The notes under the pieces: generated by a model
Told to the model about the DNA's origin: nothing
The model's input: only the letters and a program-made list of their open reading frames with translations
The model's database searches: none
Made by a program: the position numbers and the translations under genes
In this document: piece after piece, positions 37,547-50,232 of the stretch
How the letters are laid out: each line of letters opens with the position of its first letter
Numbering within the stretch: the stretch's first letter is position 1
NCBI RefSeq assembly: GCF_000524195.1
Contig: NW_020170429.1
Span: forward strand, 28,525-92,524
Length of the DNA stretch: 64,000 bases
Source: Echinococcus granulosus
Lineage: Eukaryota > Platyhelminthes > Cestoda > Cyclophyllidea > Taeniidae
Direction of reading: 5' to 3'

Positions 37547-40059
37547 TCGTACACTCGCTGCGTTATCCTTTGCCTCCCTGTCAGTATATTGGCATATGGG
37601 TGAATGGGTGGATATGTGAATGTATGGTGATTTTTTCATTGTCTATGACCCATTCACAGTCTCTTAGGTTTTGCTAAAACGATTTTGTGGGTACTCATTT
37701 CTAATTTAATTGCACCAACCCAAAAGGTGGTAGGCCTTACTGCTCCTATCCATTCGCCGTTCACCCATTCAGGAGGGCGCTTTTTAATTTCTGTACGAAA
37801 GGACTCACTTTCTACTTCTTTCTGCTATCTCCAGTATTGCTTGGCAGATAGACTGACCTGACACTGTGTTGTTTGATCGTTGATGAAGGCTAGTCGTCAC
37901 GCCCTAAAAGTAGTTTTTAAGAAATGATGCCAAAAACAAGCACCCCGTTGCTCATATTTGTTGTCAAAATACTGGAAAGGGCACCTACTGGGTGATTTCT
38001 GGTGATGTCGTCGAACTTTCACCGCTTCATCTGTTTACTTCTATACCCATACTCAGCTATAGTCTGCCAAACTAAAATGAACATGATGCTCAATTATTGC
38101 GACTAGTTCCAGTCTTCCGCGCACCTCACCTCTAACCTAGGTTTAGAAATGTGGTGGTGTATCTCTGTCTGACAGAGCCACTCGCGTTCCTTTTATGGCT
38201 GACAAAACACGCCCGCGATTTGGGTTGGCAGCGATAAACCAAGAGATAGTCACATTCCAGAAAGTGTTTCAATAACCTCATGTTTGCCTTAAACCGTTTG
38301 CTTGCACGACTGCTCCGCTGTCCCTCTCCCCCTTAATAGACTTCTTATGGTTTTACTTGTAGGAGCAGAAGATCAACATGGCCATGTCTTATTTGAAATC
38401 AAAGGAACGCGAGTCGTAGGGATGATTGCTCTACGTGCACCCCCCACCCCCACCGCCCTCTTTGTACATAAACCACTCTCCATCAAAATTTTTTTACCAT
38501 TACTTGACCATTGCGATATTTATCTGCACATAAAAGAGGCGTCTGCGTTTTTTACGCATGCTATTTACTCTAAAAAAATATGCTTTTTAGTAAACCTACA
38601 TACAGTGAACTTCGACTTTTTAAAAGGTCATGGACCTACTCTGCGGTCCGGGTTATCTTTGAAGGCGCTAATAAGTGATACGATCATGGAAGTAGTAGAG
38701 GGTTTTTCGGTCGTCAGAAACCTTTTTTTCAAGTGAAGTGGAAGAACCAATTCCAGAGAGCGGAAATTGCGCATTCCAATCGCAGCGTTTAATTGGCGCC
38801 TACGAAGCCTCACCATCGGCAGGGTGTATCAGTGCGGCTGAGCCGCCCTGGGGAAGTCTGCTTCATTCTGGGGTACTCTTCTAGGGATCTGAATGGGTAG
38901 AAGTAATTCAAATACATTCACATCCTGCAACATTTCATGGTACGACTCGGGAAACCCAGGTCCTTCTGACCAGTGTTGACTCAGGTCAGCGCGGCAACTC
39001 CTTCATGGACGTCCTGACATACATCGTGGACTAACTTATGGAGGTCGCAAATGTTAGTGAACGATTGTTTTTGCTGTTCCCATCGTAGGATTCGTCCCTC
39101 GGCTGTCCGTTAACCAGTCAGGCGTTCTACTCGCCGAACCATGACAGGAATGACAGGCACACGTCTAGGCGTGCCATCACCACCTTGCAAAAATGGATAG
39201 TGAGTTAAACAACTCCTTCACCACACACTGTACGGTACACGAAAGCACCCACACCGTCGACTGTCAACCATAACAATGTACTGACGGGCTGAACTGCGGC
39301 ACGTGCTTCCAACATACGGCAGAATAGATGTGCCAATCCATCGGTGGGATACTCCACGACGCACTCCCTGTTATTCTCCTACGTTGAGCCCTGGATGTGA
39401 TTCGAGCTGGCCTGCGACTAACTCGGCTCCAAGTTTGCAGAAACTTCTCGTGTAAATCGCGGCGCGGCATTTGGAGAACAATCAACTTAAGAATCGTTTG
39501 AACAATCTGACTCTGATGACGTACAAATAAGAAATAGGTGCACCACTTTTACAAAGACTAAAGCTAGATTTTCTGCTTTTATAGACGACGAATTTTTTGA
39601 AAGTGGGCATATCAAGCCTGCGTTTTTTAAAAGAGGATTAGAGATCATTTTAACATTTTAATCATTTTAACAAGATAATAATCCAAGACATCCTGTTGTT
39701 ACCCCTTTTATGAAACGAAGCCTGCAGAAAAAAAATACGTCTCCCACAAACTCAAAGGCCGACAGCTCTCCAGCATTTCCATGCCCTTATACTACTTTTG
39801 TTCTATTTTGATTCAACAGTAGTACGGTGCGTTGACAGAGCTGAAAAATTTATAACGAAGCGACCAAAAGCATTAAAGACCGTTTGAATTAACTGATCTC
39901 AACAGTTATTTCTAACAAAATCGGCATAAAAAAGAACAAGTATTACCGACTACCTCTGTAGCCGACCAAACATCACACAGGAGATTAAGTTCACAACTAA
40001 CCATACAGCGAGCTCAAAAGGTGTAAAATCTGCACAAAGACGAGGTAGTAAAGACGCTG
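37547..40059. other. Convergent intergenic region
   Basis: Two convergent genes end here, so it holds both 3' untranslated regions. The plus ORF 38302-38736 (144 codons) is the longest, with no family match and no splice context. The block at 38960-39500 is less AT-rich than its neighbours and may be an old element, but nothing in it was identified. Confidence 0.45.
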
Positions 40060-41231
40060 TCAGTAGACAATAAAATCCTCCCGACCAACAAATCTGACAG
40101 CGAATTCAGCTCCACTAGCAGTGGGTTCCGCAAAAGCGACATTAGATCGTGGTAAGTGTGTGAGGTAGACGAGGTGCTTCAGCAGACTTTCAACCAAAAC
40201 GGTTCCTACACCGCGTCGTCTATGCTTCGATGCCACCCACAGCCGCCGAATGCCGCACAGGGGAAAAGTAATTCGGTCGATGTTGCTGTTGTTATTGCTT
40301 CCTTCCACCGGCTCGGTCCATACAGCAAGAGGATTCTGAACGCGCCACGAGAGGAGGGAGCGAAGACCACCTACAAGACGTCGTATTTGGTAACCGCGTT
40401 GAGCCACGGTGGTAGAGGTGAGTTCCTCGGCAATGCAGCATCCAACAGCGGTTTTCTTTTCACCCTCGATGAAGATAAAAATTCGCATGTAGGATGGGAG
40501 GTGGGGAATTGTGTTGACCCCACCTTGAGGGCAATCTTGACCCAGATCGCGGTTCATGAAGGAAGCTACTTTAGTATAGAGTTGAAGGCCCATACGGTCG
40601 GCTAGGGAGATCTCAATTACGCGGGAACCGTCGAAGAAGTCCTCCAGGATTACCTGATTTTGCCAGCGAGAAACCTAGTATCAGAAATCATAAATTAATA
40701 AATTGGTCCGGAAATATAAGTCCAGAACTTGATATAAGCAGCCTAATCACAAGTGAAACGTTTGTGAGGTAACGGCCATACAATTGCATAAGTACTAGAC
40801 AAATATGTCACAGGTTAATTGTCGTAGACATGTTTCAAGGAAGTGCATAAAAGTAGTAAATAAATGGACAAATCTAGGGGGAACAAACGAAAACAACGAC
40901 GAACGTGCAGCATAAAGCCGCGATGATACACAAGATAGCCAGATGCATTAAACCAATAAGGCTTTGTGCAACAAATATATCCATACTTAAGGTGTGAAAT
41001 GATCACATAGAAAGCAACGGAAAACAAGCACGAGAGTGGATAAACTACCTTTATTTCTGGACTCAAGTAGCTTGCGTGGAACCGAGCATGCGCCTTTAGG
41101 TCTTCCATATCTCCAACAACATAGAGCATTGAGCATTCTTTGCAGCGTCTCGCGCCAAAATTTTTCTGCCCAAAATCCAAAATCATTTGATTTCCTGATA
41201 AAGCCTTCAAACGACAGCTCGACCTTTTCAT
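40060..41231 (-). CDS. ESCO/Eco1-type cohesin N-acetyltransferase, short form
   Basis: Acetylates SMC3 during S phase to establish sister-chromatid cohesion (family knowledge). Exons 41231-41049 and 40674-40060 give 265 residues, close to yeast Eco1 and far shorter than vertebrate ESCO1/2. The N-terminal exon carries the C2H2 finger: QMILDFGQKNFGARRCKEC, then HARFH about 18 residues on. The C-terminal acetyltransferase domain includes KKTAVGCCIAEEL, CGIRRLWVASKHRRRGVG (acetyl-CoA loop RRRGVG, about 213-218), VLVESLLKHL, AFAEPTASGAEFAVRF and FIVY at the end. The conserved catalytic Glu is present in LVES. The Asp expected in the SDPTPDG motif is Glu here (AEPTASG). The start at 41231 follows a 3' splice site by three bases (gccttag|AGGATG); a separate upstream N-terminal exon cannot be ruled out. 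Confidence 0.92.
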
Positions 41232-41929
41232 CCTCTAAGGCAACCAAACCACGCGCTTTAAACTAATGAAATGACTAACGCGACGTCTTAAATCAAATAG
41301 ACAGGAGTCACTAAAATATTAATAAGGCTTCTTCATTTTAAATTTACCGTCAAGTATTTAAAATCCGCAGGCAAGTCTTAAACAACAGACAACAACCCCT
41401 AAAACTATAAAATCAGGAAATCCGTTAGATACAATGAATTACATTGCATTTAGAATTTTGCAGTGATAATAAGTGACATTTTTTCACTACGTATAAGGAC
41501 TTGTATAAAGGTACTACTGTTTAGGGTTGTGATCGAAGAACTTTAATATCTTACAGTTCATGGAGGTTCTCGATAATCCCCTCTTCCCTGGATTTCAGCC
41601 CTAAGAAGACCCAGGCTAATTTAACTTTTTCAGGTTTATTACTTGAAGTAAATGGGGTAGTGGGTACAAGTTTAGGGAGTTCTGGACGTAGAACTCAAAT
41701 CTGGGTTGTCAGATGTTGACCACTTCCCCATTACCAGATTCCATTGGTCTACCCACCTACTCCCTGCAAAGAACATTTGAACAACAAAAGTATTACAATG
41801 GAATTGTATTTTTAGTATTAGTGATCACGTGATGTATCATGATTGATAAAACTTTAAACATTGGAATAATTTCCAAATTTTTAATGACAAGTTAACAGAT
41901 TTAGCATCATAAAATAATCATATACATGT

Positions 41930-42075
41930 AGCGCATAAAGACATCCCTGAAGGTGAAAGAAGACGTAATACTTGGTGAGAATACGTATTGCCGGGCTGCT
42001 AGTGCAGCGCGAGGGTGAGGAAGCCCGGTAGAGGTGCAATGGAGGACTCCCTAATTGGCCATTACAAAGATTGAC
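41930..42075 (+). repeat. Dispersed SINE-sized repeat, copy 5
   Basis: Contains agacatccctgaaggtgaaa, gaagacgtaatacttggtga, gaatacgtattgccgggctg and gtgcaatggaggactcccta, in the family order. More diverged than copies 4 and 6. Confidence 0.55.
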
Positions 42076-43505
42076 AATTGAAAAAGAATTCAAGTGTTCC
42101 ATGGTTTAATCCATGCACTCACAAATTTCATCAGATTGTAACAATTGGAAAGTAAAACATTGATCAGTCAGCAGCCAGTGTGGTCGGTCGGTAGGCTGTG
42201 GGATTGTCTGATTTAAGCAGCCACGTGGTCATCGAGATGAGCATTTACGATAAATGCGACCCCTGACCCACTACCATCAACATCACAACTAAGGTCATGC
42301 AACGATATCACCCTCCTCGTGATGACCACCTGTGCAGGAGTTGATTTTATCTGTCCACTTGTCTACTGCGACTCGCATGATCCTCATCAAAAAATACAAG
42401 CCGACCTTTTCCTCCTCTAAAATTACATTACTTTGTACCTTTGTGTGATTTACATCAAGGAAATCAAAAACACTGTCGCATATCGATGGCTTGAGATACC
42501 TTCAAGTCCTCTTTTTCACCGTGCTGCATACTTAAGCATCTGGACATCTCCACGGCCTTTCAACTCGAATTATAAGATGGCAATATGTTTCTCTTCTCGA
42601 ACTATGTTGACTCTTGACATAAGGACCTGCTTTATTTGCGATATTGACTGCAGGGCCTCTTCACTTTCCGTGGGCTCCGGTCACCATCTGTCCGTGTTAA
42701 TAGCCCACCACCCCTTCCGTACGCTGAGTCGACTCAGGACGTGATGAACAAGCCAGACCTGAATACCCAAAAACCCCCAATTCAACATTCAGAGGTCGAA
42801 CTTCAACGTACCATGGCCACTCGAACTTGTGGAGGCTCACGACGAGAGAACCATCAAAGCCACGTCCGCTTTTGTCAATCACACCATTCCTCTATTCTGC
42901 ATGAGCGATTTCAAAACCCCTTCGTTGAACCAAGATGGTTACATGATAGCGCGAATTTGGTGAATAAATGGTATCGGCGCTGTAAAATTACTTGAATAGC
43001 TCCGCTCAAAGCAATGTCCCTACACATATCGATTGGCTTCACAAAGTTCCACCAGCACCAACGAGAATCGCCGCTGACACTGGAATCGAACGTTCCTGCT
43101 CCTCCTCCCTCTCGCCTTATTACAAAGTAGCGGTTCTCCACCCAACTCCGTACTGGAGAACATTGTGCCAATGGCAACCAATCACAATGAGCAACGCGGA
43201 CCTCACGACCCCAACTCAGCCGTCAGCACTTCCTTACTTTCATACTAGTGGGCCACATTACTTCCTCAACGAGGCCTCGGATACCACAACAACGTTGGCA
43301 GTATCTAGTGCAAAATGAAAAGACCGGTAAAATTTACTACCACTTTTAATCCACGGCAAGTGTCCCAGTTTGGAGAAAGAAAAAGGACTGCAAAAGAACA
43401 CACAAATGGGACTGAAAAAGAAGAAACAAATTTGAACGCATTACACAACCTCATATTGCATTAAAATGTGGATGTGTGTCAAGAAGTAGAAAGGCAGTCT
43501 TTCAC

Positions 43506-43528
43506 AGTAGTAGTAGTAGTAATAATAA
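43506..43528. repeat. AGT/AAT trinucleotide microsatellite
   Basis: Five agt units run into about three aat units, downstream of the citron-like gene. Confidence 0.85.
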
Positions 43529-43888
43529 CACAAGTATATAAATTACAAAAATTATTATAAGGTAACCATCCAAACACATAGGCGACAACAGCAGTTTGCA
43601 AGTATTTTACAGTCTTTTTTTTGTTTCAAATTGTTGCCAGTTGAACTTCACGCCCGCCTCCTTCATGTCACTCCTCCCCGGCCTTTGCCTTCCCTTTGCC
43701 CAGTACACGGCTGATCTGTTTCAGCAAAAAAGGATGAGGCTGGGAAAAGGAAAAAAAACTGCAATTCAGAACCTCAAGGAAAACTATTTTAGGCAAACCA
43801 AACACAGAAAATAGCCCCACCTCCTTCGATTTTTGTCCTGTAGCCTAAAAAATTACAAAATATACATGAGTTAGCAAATCAAGAAAGG

Positions 43889-46800
43889 TTACAGTGCAGG
43901 AAATGGAGAAGAATAACACACGATTGCAGCAGTCCCCGATTTCTGCACCTGAGGAACAATGTACTGCTCCGGCCACATAACTCGACAGGCTGTTTCTGGC
44001 AGACTTTGCAAACTGGAGGAGCGGAGTGAGGATAGCGTGGAGGCTGAGCCGCGCATGTAGTCGACGTCAGAAACAATATAGTCTGCCTCCAGTGGGGGAT
44101 ACTCTAACGACATATCATCACCCATGTAGACACCTCCAGTGTCAGCATCGACGTCGTCCTCAGTGAAAGCATTGGAGTCGGGGAGGTGGGAACGAGAACG
44201 CTTAGCAGTCTCCGTGGTGGCGTTATGGAGAAGCTTCTTGGAGCGAAGGGTGGAGAGAGTGCGAACCCAAGCAGCCATGCGACGCTTGGGTGGCGGTACG
44301 CGGGAGCGGGAAGTTGATGGATGTGGATGATTACCATTGTCCTCGTAATCGCGTTGTGTTGAACCTAAGCCGATCATGGACTTGAAGACTGCGCTAAAAG
44401 TAACAGAAAGATCCAGTTAAAAGTGCAACGTGATGACCTTCAGAGACCAGAAAAAAATAGCCCTCCTTATCGTTAATGAACAACAATACTGCATCTAGAA
44501 TGAATTTTCAGTGAAAAATTTTGATATTCGCTAAGGAAATTGAATGCTCAATTAGAAAAAAACCAATTTCGTATGTGACCAAACAAGTACTCAAGAGGAT
44601 GAAAGACCAGCAAGATGTAAGAAACAGAACATTCGTCGGCCAATCCCTCATCATGTTAGACAGTGAATGACGCGGAACAAAAAAGATGGAAAGGAATATG
44701 CGCCCCAGTTCCACAAGAACTTCTTCTCGAAAAAACTACCACCTTTCATCACATCCAGAAGAAAAGAGAACCCACCTCTTTTTGACGTCTATCGCATCAC
44801 CGATCAGGGCAAGTGAGAACTTATGCGCACCGGCACCAGCCACCGATGTGCCAGCAGTGGTTTTCTTCCCCTTCAACATACTGCGAGTTTTAAGAAAAAG
44901 AGCTGAATGTCCAGTCGAGGGTTTGGTTCGCCCTCCCAGCCATCGCGAACGGGAACGCACGAACACTCCGCCCGGCACCTGACCTATGGGCGGCTGGGAA
45001 GGTAAGGTTTGCGGAGTGGCGGCATCGATCAACTCGGTGGCAGGACCCCCGTTCCCTCCACTGACAGTCTTTCGCCGCTCGGCAGGCAGGAGATTGAGAA
45101 GGTGATTGATGAGTTTTCCCTGCTGCTCGGTAGTGGTGGTGAGGCGAAGTACCTCGTTATTCGCTGCCACCCTCGCCGCCTCCGCCTCATCCGCCTGCGC
45201 AGCTGCACTCTCCTCCGCCTTCACCGCACGTGCGATCGCCGCGTCGCGTTCTGCCACCAACTTCGTGTTGGAGTTACGCAGACGCTCCAGCTGCTGCCGC
45301 ACCTGCGTTAACTGGGTCACAAGCAGCACAGAGCATAAAATCGCATGACTCCTTTAGTCTTAGAAAAAAAAAGAAGGAATGACCAACCTCTTCTGATTGA
45401 AGACGACTGTTCTCGTCCGCCTGATCGAGCTTAACCTTCAACGAATGCGCTTCGTCCACGGCTTTTCTATCGACCGAGTTCTACAAGTCGGACAAACGAT
45501 AGAAACTACTAGTCTCCCCCATGGGGGAATATTGTCAGTGAAGAGGAGAAACAAACCAGTAGATCTTTGAGGCTGTTAAAGTCTAACAGACACTTGCGTG
45601 TCTCGCTCAACTCTTCAACCAGCTTGGCCTTCTCCAGAGTCAGAGCGTTCACTCGTGCCTCCAGTTTCAATACCTCTTGTCTAAATTGAAAAAAATAGTG
45701 CAATTTTGCACATTAATAAAGTTAAACCCAAAAGCTTTCTTCTTTGGTAATACACTTGAAAAGATTGACTATCAAGAGGGGAAAATTAACAGAGCCAAAC
45801 GTTTATAAAATGAAGAAAACCCATCCTTTTAAAAGCGCTGAATGCTAAAAACATCACAGTTTTGCAAAAGTCCTTTGCCTTAGATGATAAATCCATTTTA
45901 TTACCGAAGTAATTTAATCTATTATGAAAAGTTCACTAGAAGCCATAATGTCAAACAACAAAAAGCTAAGTGAAAAGAATAAACCACCTTTCCTCTGACT
46001 GCTGCTTAATGCTGTTATTTACAACGCTATCCAGATCAGTCAGAATCTCAGCTTCAAAGACAGATGTTTGCAGCCTCTTCCGCAAGTTCTGTAAAAAGAC
46101 AGGCAGTGTAAGAAACGCAGCCTCACATGAGAACATCCAAAGAATATAATGCCACTCGCCTGAATTTCATCCTCCTGAAGCGTGATCTGCTTTTCCAAGA
46201 ATCGATTGCGCCGCTTCACCTCCATAATCTTCGCCATGGCCTCCTCCCCAATGGTCGAGGCCTCCAGAATGCTCAAACGACTCTGCACCATCGTTGAGTT
46301 GTCAATCCTGTAAGCACAAGAAAATAACTTAATTACACCAGATTGCACCACATAGAATGGACTTTCAAGCCCAAATTCTATTGGTACACAATAAAATTGA
46401 ATGCTGCCCCGATGATGGTACAGTAGTCGCAGGCCAGACCAGTCTGGACACCGTCAATCAAGATGGCAAAGTTCCCTATGAACGGAAGTGTGATATCCGA
46501 ACTTGTAGATATGTACTCACTCAGAAGACCTCAAGCTCCGTACGATAATAGAGTACTCGGTCACACTAAGACACATGGGCGGTATGAACGTTTCAAACGC
46601 GACTTTTTGGTGACGATCTTAGCCCCGCCGTCATTCGCGTAGAGCGGCTGATCCTGATTTGTCGCACAATAAAATTAAATAACAGAAGAACCTTTCTATG
46701 GAAACGATAAACACGACACGACGGTTTACTAAAATTTTAAGTTCTGAAAAGAAGCATACATTGGGTACCAAGACAGGTGAATTGAAGCCAACTATCCTGG

Positions 46801-49800
46801 GATGCTACGGCCATTCCACGTCTGAGTTCTCCAAACAGCAGGTAAATATTGGAATATGTGGCACGTAAATGCAGCAGAGAAACAATTCAAAAAGCAGACG
46901 TAGCCTTTATCCCTCTTTTGGATACACAAAAAGTCCTGATTTGATTTGAATTACCTTCATGAAAGGGAAGGGGGAGTAGACAACTCACAGAGCACGAAGC
47001 TGCCTTTGACGACACTGTGACTCGCCAATAAGCATTGTGGGGGTGAACGAGAAGCCGACAAAGGGCAGATCGGCGGCGTAAGCCGGTCCCTGCCAAGCGA
47101 TATCCTCCACCTCCTGCACTTCCTCGGTGAGAGGCACCGCGGCAGCCTCGATGATGGCTCGGCGTTGGATCTCCTTCGCTGACTGTGGATCAACATTCTC
47201 GAGATTGGAAAGCCTCTGGAGCTGGTTGACGCGTTGTGGGGTGGGGTAGAGGCCACGGGAGGGGGAGATCGTCACGTCGTTAGAAATGTCGTGGAGGGCA
47301 TCGTCGCGGGCGCGGGCTCCACCACCAGAGAAGTTACCGACATCGTCGAGTTGACCTACTGGTGGCAGGTAGGGCGGTGTGTCTGCAATGAAGGAGTTGG
47401 GGCACATGCGATTGGTCCAAAGCATCAGTTAGGTGTTTGCCGATCCCAGTAAATGACAGCATTAATTGGGGGGAGGGTAATGCAAGAGGATGAAGGGATT
47501 GCAGCTGCAAAAATTATCAACTTTGAATAATGTAGTCGATTTAGAGACAACGGACCGATGAATAACTTTGGAAAGAATAAAATAGACTAGAACTTCAACA
47601 AACATAACTTGCCAATACTCAATTAGTAGGATTGATAGTTAAAAGTAACGATCCATGATCGAACAGGCTGTGTTGAACGAAGAAGAATCTTCGGTCAAAA
47701 CTCAAGGTTTGTCTGGGAATGAAATCACCATTGTGAATCGTGATGTTGAATAGCCAACAAGAATGACATTCAAAGCAACACGATAATCAATGGAAAAGGA
47801 AAAGCAAGAGTGACTTTACGCGCGATGGTCGACTTCATCGAGAGATAAACGAATTAGTAAAAGTTCCAGTGAGGACGACCTTCTAAAATTCGATTGACAT
47901 GAATGATAAATGAAGTAAATTGCGAACAGAACCTAACAGCTTGTTTGATGGAGCGCAAGTCACTTCTGCCAAAAAGATCGTAAAGTACGAATTTGTCGTT
48001 TTGAATCAGAAAAAGATACTCAAAACAGATGATAATTGGCGGAGGGATAAAGGAATGATACTCTGCAAACGAGACAAATCTGGTACAAAAAATTATTGGG
48101 GGAAGGTTGCAATCCTGATTACTGTTCGCTCTAGTAATCACCATGCGGAGTAATTCATTTACAAATGAGCACACAATAGGGTCAAGCAGATAATGGAAGG
48201 CAGCTGGAAATAAATGGTGAAGAAACTTGCAATCACGTCGCGTTCGCTAATTTTTACTAAACGCCAAGATATACACCTTTGCTACCACCCATATTACAAT
48301 TTGAGGTCTAATTGCAACGATCTCCGTGCACGAAAGCGAAAAACAAGAGCTAATAATGGACAACTTAAAACCCAAGCATTCTGTTGACCACCTCACAAGT
48401 ACAAGGTTGATTCAAAGGGAGTGAAGAAAACAGGCGGACAGACTATGAAGAACCATAAGTCAATAAGAATACCCGTAATCAAAGACATCTACGCAACACA
48501 ATCTGCATACTTCTTAAAATAATGAAAAACAGCGATGAAAACTCACGTTCCCTAATGGTGGCGAAGTCGACATCTTGAAAAAAGGGGTGCTGAACAATGC
48601 CTTCATAGGTCAGCCGCTCGCTGGGATCACAGATGAGTTGGCGAATGAGATCCTTGGCGGCATCAGGCACGTTCACATTATGGGGAAAATGCAATGCGGT
48701 CTTGAAATTGATAATATTATCCATCATCTTGTCATCATTCTCGTCATAGAAGGGCGTCTGCGTGTAGAACATCTCGTAGATAAAAACCCCAATGGCCCAG
48801 TAGTCATAGCAGGGGCCAACACGGAGGGAATCCTTTGCACCTCGCTTGCGTTGGGTTAGGAGTTCAATGTTGAGGTACTCCTTTGTGCCGACCATTGTAG
48901 GACAAACACACTACAAAACAGTAATCCAGTATGCCACAGGGAGCAGAAAAAGGGGAATGAAGTGTGCGTAACTTACCTTTCCATTAGAATCCAGCCGAAT
49001 GGCAGAGCCGAAATCAATCAGCTTGAGATGACCACTACGTTCAATAGCGAAGTTTTCAGGCTTGATATCGCTACAAAGAGAGGATAAAAGTGACAGTCTA
49101 GAAGTCTATGAAACTCACCAGTGGATATAGCCCATCTGATGCAGCGAATGGGTGGCCTCAACTACTTCGGCGGCGTAAAACTGAATCATTTCTGAGTCGA
49201 GTAGATGAGCAGCTCTAAAAGAACAGAGCAAACAATACGGAACAAAGGATACCATTCAGCTGTCGAGACGGTAAACAACACTCACTTGCTAAGAAATATG
49301 TACATATCGCCACCGGGCTCGTAGTCCATGACCAGGTGCAACTGACTCTCATCTTGAAAGGCATAGTGAAGATGAGGCAGCCAGGGATTATCGATCATCA
49401 TGGCTTGAGCTAAAACAGTACGTTCTAGCAAAAGCTGAGCTCCCTCCTGTATTAAAAAGGAGCAATGAAGACTATCAACTTCACCGAGTAGAATGGAGGC
49501 TAGTAAAAAAGAAAAACTACCGGATCGTGAAAAAGCCAGGATCCTTTAAACTGCGATTTCATAGCAAGAACGGAATGCGGAGGGGTTTTCTCATGCACTA
49601 CACGAACGACACCACAAGCACCGCGGCCGATTATTTCGCCCAGAGTAAAGTCATTCATCGAAACTCGGAGATCGATTAGTTTACGCAGAATTGGGTCAAC
49701 TGAAAGATATCACAGTGTTCAAATATCAACATCAAAGCAAAGAGAGCAGAGGATAATGAAATCTACCTCGGTTGAGAAAAAAGTCCAAAACATTAAGAGT

Positions 49801-50232
49801 GGCTGCCATTGAATCGCTGTGTTCCTTTGCCTGCAATGTTTCACATTCATCGTAGAGGTGTTCTACGGCGTTCCTTGCGACGTACAAACCATCCAATAGA
49901 CCATCAACAGAAAGCAGACAGAGGTCAGCACAGGCAAGATCTTTAAGTTCTTTAGAAGCCTTTTCCAAATCTGCGCTCTTCGCTTTGGTAACTGATTCGA
50001 AAGGAAGTTCTATGCCAAAGCTGGGAGCACAAAGAAGGGGCGGTCGGGAGATTATATTAAATAGGGCTCTAGTTCGTTGAGCCACAGAGAGATCAGGTTG
50101 AGACTCAACTTTCGCCTTTGGAGTATCATTCTGTATAAGACTGCTGAAGCTATTAAAGTTTGGCTGGGTCTTAATAACAACGCGTGCATGTACTGGAGTC
50201 GAAGTTGATAGCAACGACGAATTATCAGCCAT
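43889..50232 (-). CDS. Citron-like AGC (DMPK-family) kinase with coiled coil, short C-terminus
   Basis: Citron kinases act at the cleavage furrow and midbody in cytokinesis (family knowledge). Thirteen exons: 50232-49767, 49699-49521, 49446-49286, 49214-49119, 49070-48977, 48910-48547, 47382-46989, 46307-46160, 46088-45988, 45680-45557, 45480-45388, 45302-44776, 44393-43889; 1083 residues, phases consistent. An N-terminal helix (LSVDGLLDGLYVARNAVEHL) precedes the kinase domain: GRGACGVV, AMK, QLLLERTVL, YAFQDESQLHLVMDYEPGGD, CDIKPEN, LIDFGSA, DYWAIGV, HPFF. The AGC tail has TPPYLPP and LPFVGFSFT. Coiled coil follows (RRNRFLEKQITLQEDEIQ, LEARVNALTLEKAKLVEEL, alanine/glutamate-rich stretch). 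It ends in a serine-rich tail with no C1, PH or CNH domain, unlike human citron (about 2000 residues). Deviations: HCD for HRD, NIE for APE. Citron is favoured over MRCK by QFY-AE, GHLKLIDFGSA and the tail. Confidence 0.87.
47383..48546 (-). other. Intron of the citron-like gene between kinase and tail exons
   Basis: Between GAAC|gtgagt and cattgcag|ACACACC. Joining makes TIREHTPPYLPP, matching the NIRN-PPP(F/Y)-P sequence of the family. No other coding signal. Confidence 0.75.

Larger units (their letters stand above)
41232..43888. other. Gene-free stretch upstream of ESCO
   Basis: Should contain the ESCO promoter and the 3' untranslated region of the citron-like gene. Holds one dispersed repeat copy (about 41930-42075) and a short AGT/AAT microsatellite (43506-43528). 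Plus ORFs at 42433-42744, 42741-42995 and 42992-43318 overlap one another in different frames and show no domain. Confidence 0.5.

Noticed and set aside
38302..38736. 144-codon plus ORF
   Set aside because: No recognisable domain and its composition follows the AT-rich local sequence; lies in a convergent 3' region.
40156..40605. 149-codon plus ORF
   Set aside because: Antisense to the ESCO acetyltransferase exon, which matches its family along the whole length.
47234..47452. Short plus ORF near 47 kb
   Set aside because: Antisense to the citron-like kinase tail exon.
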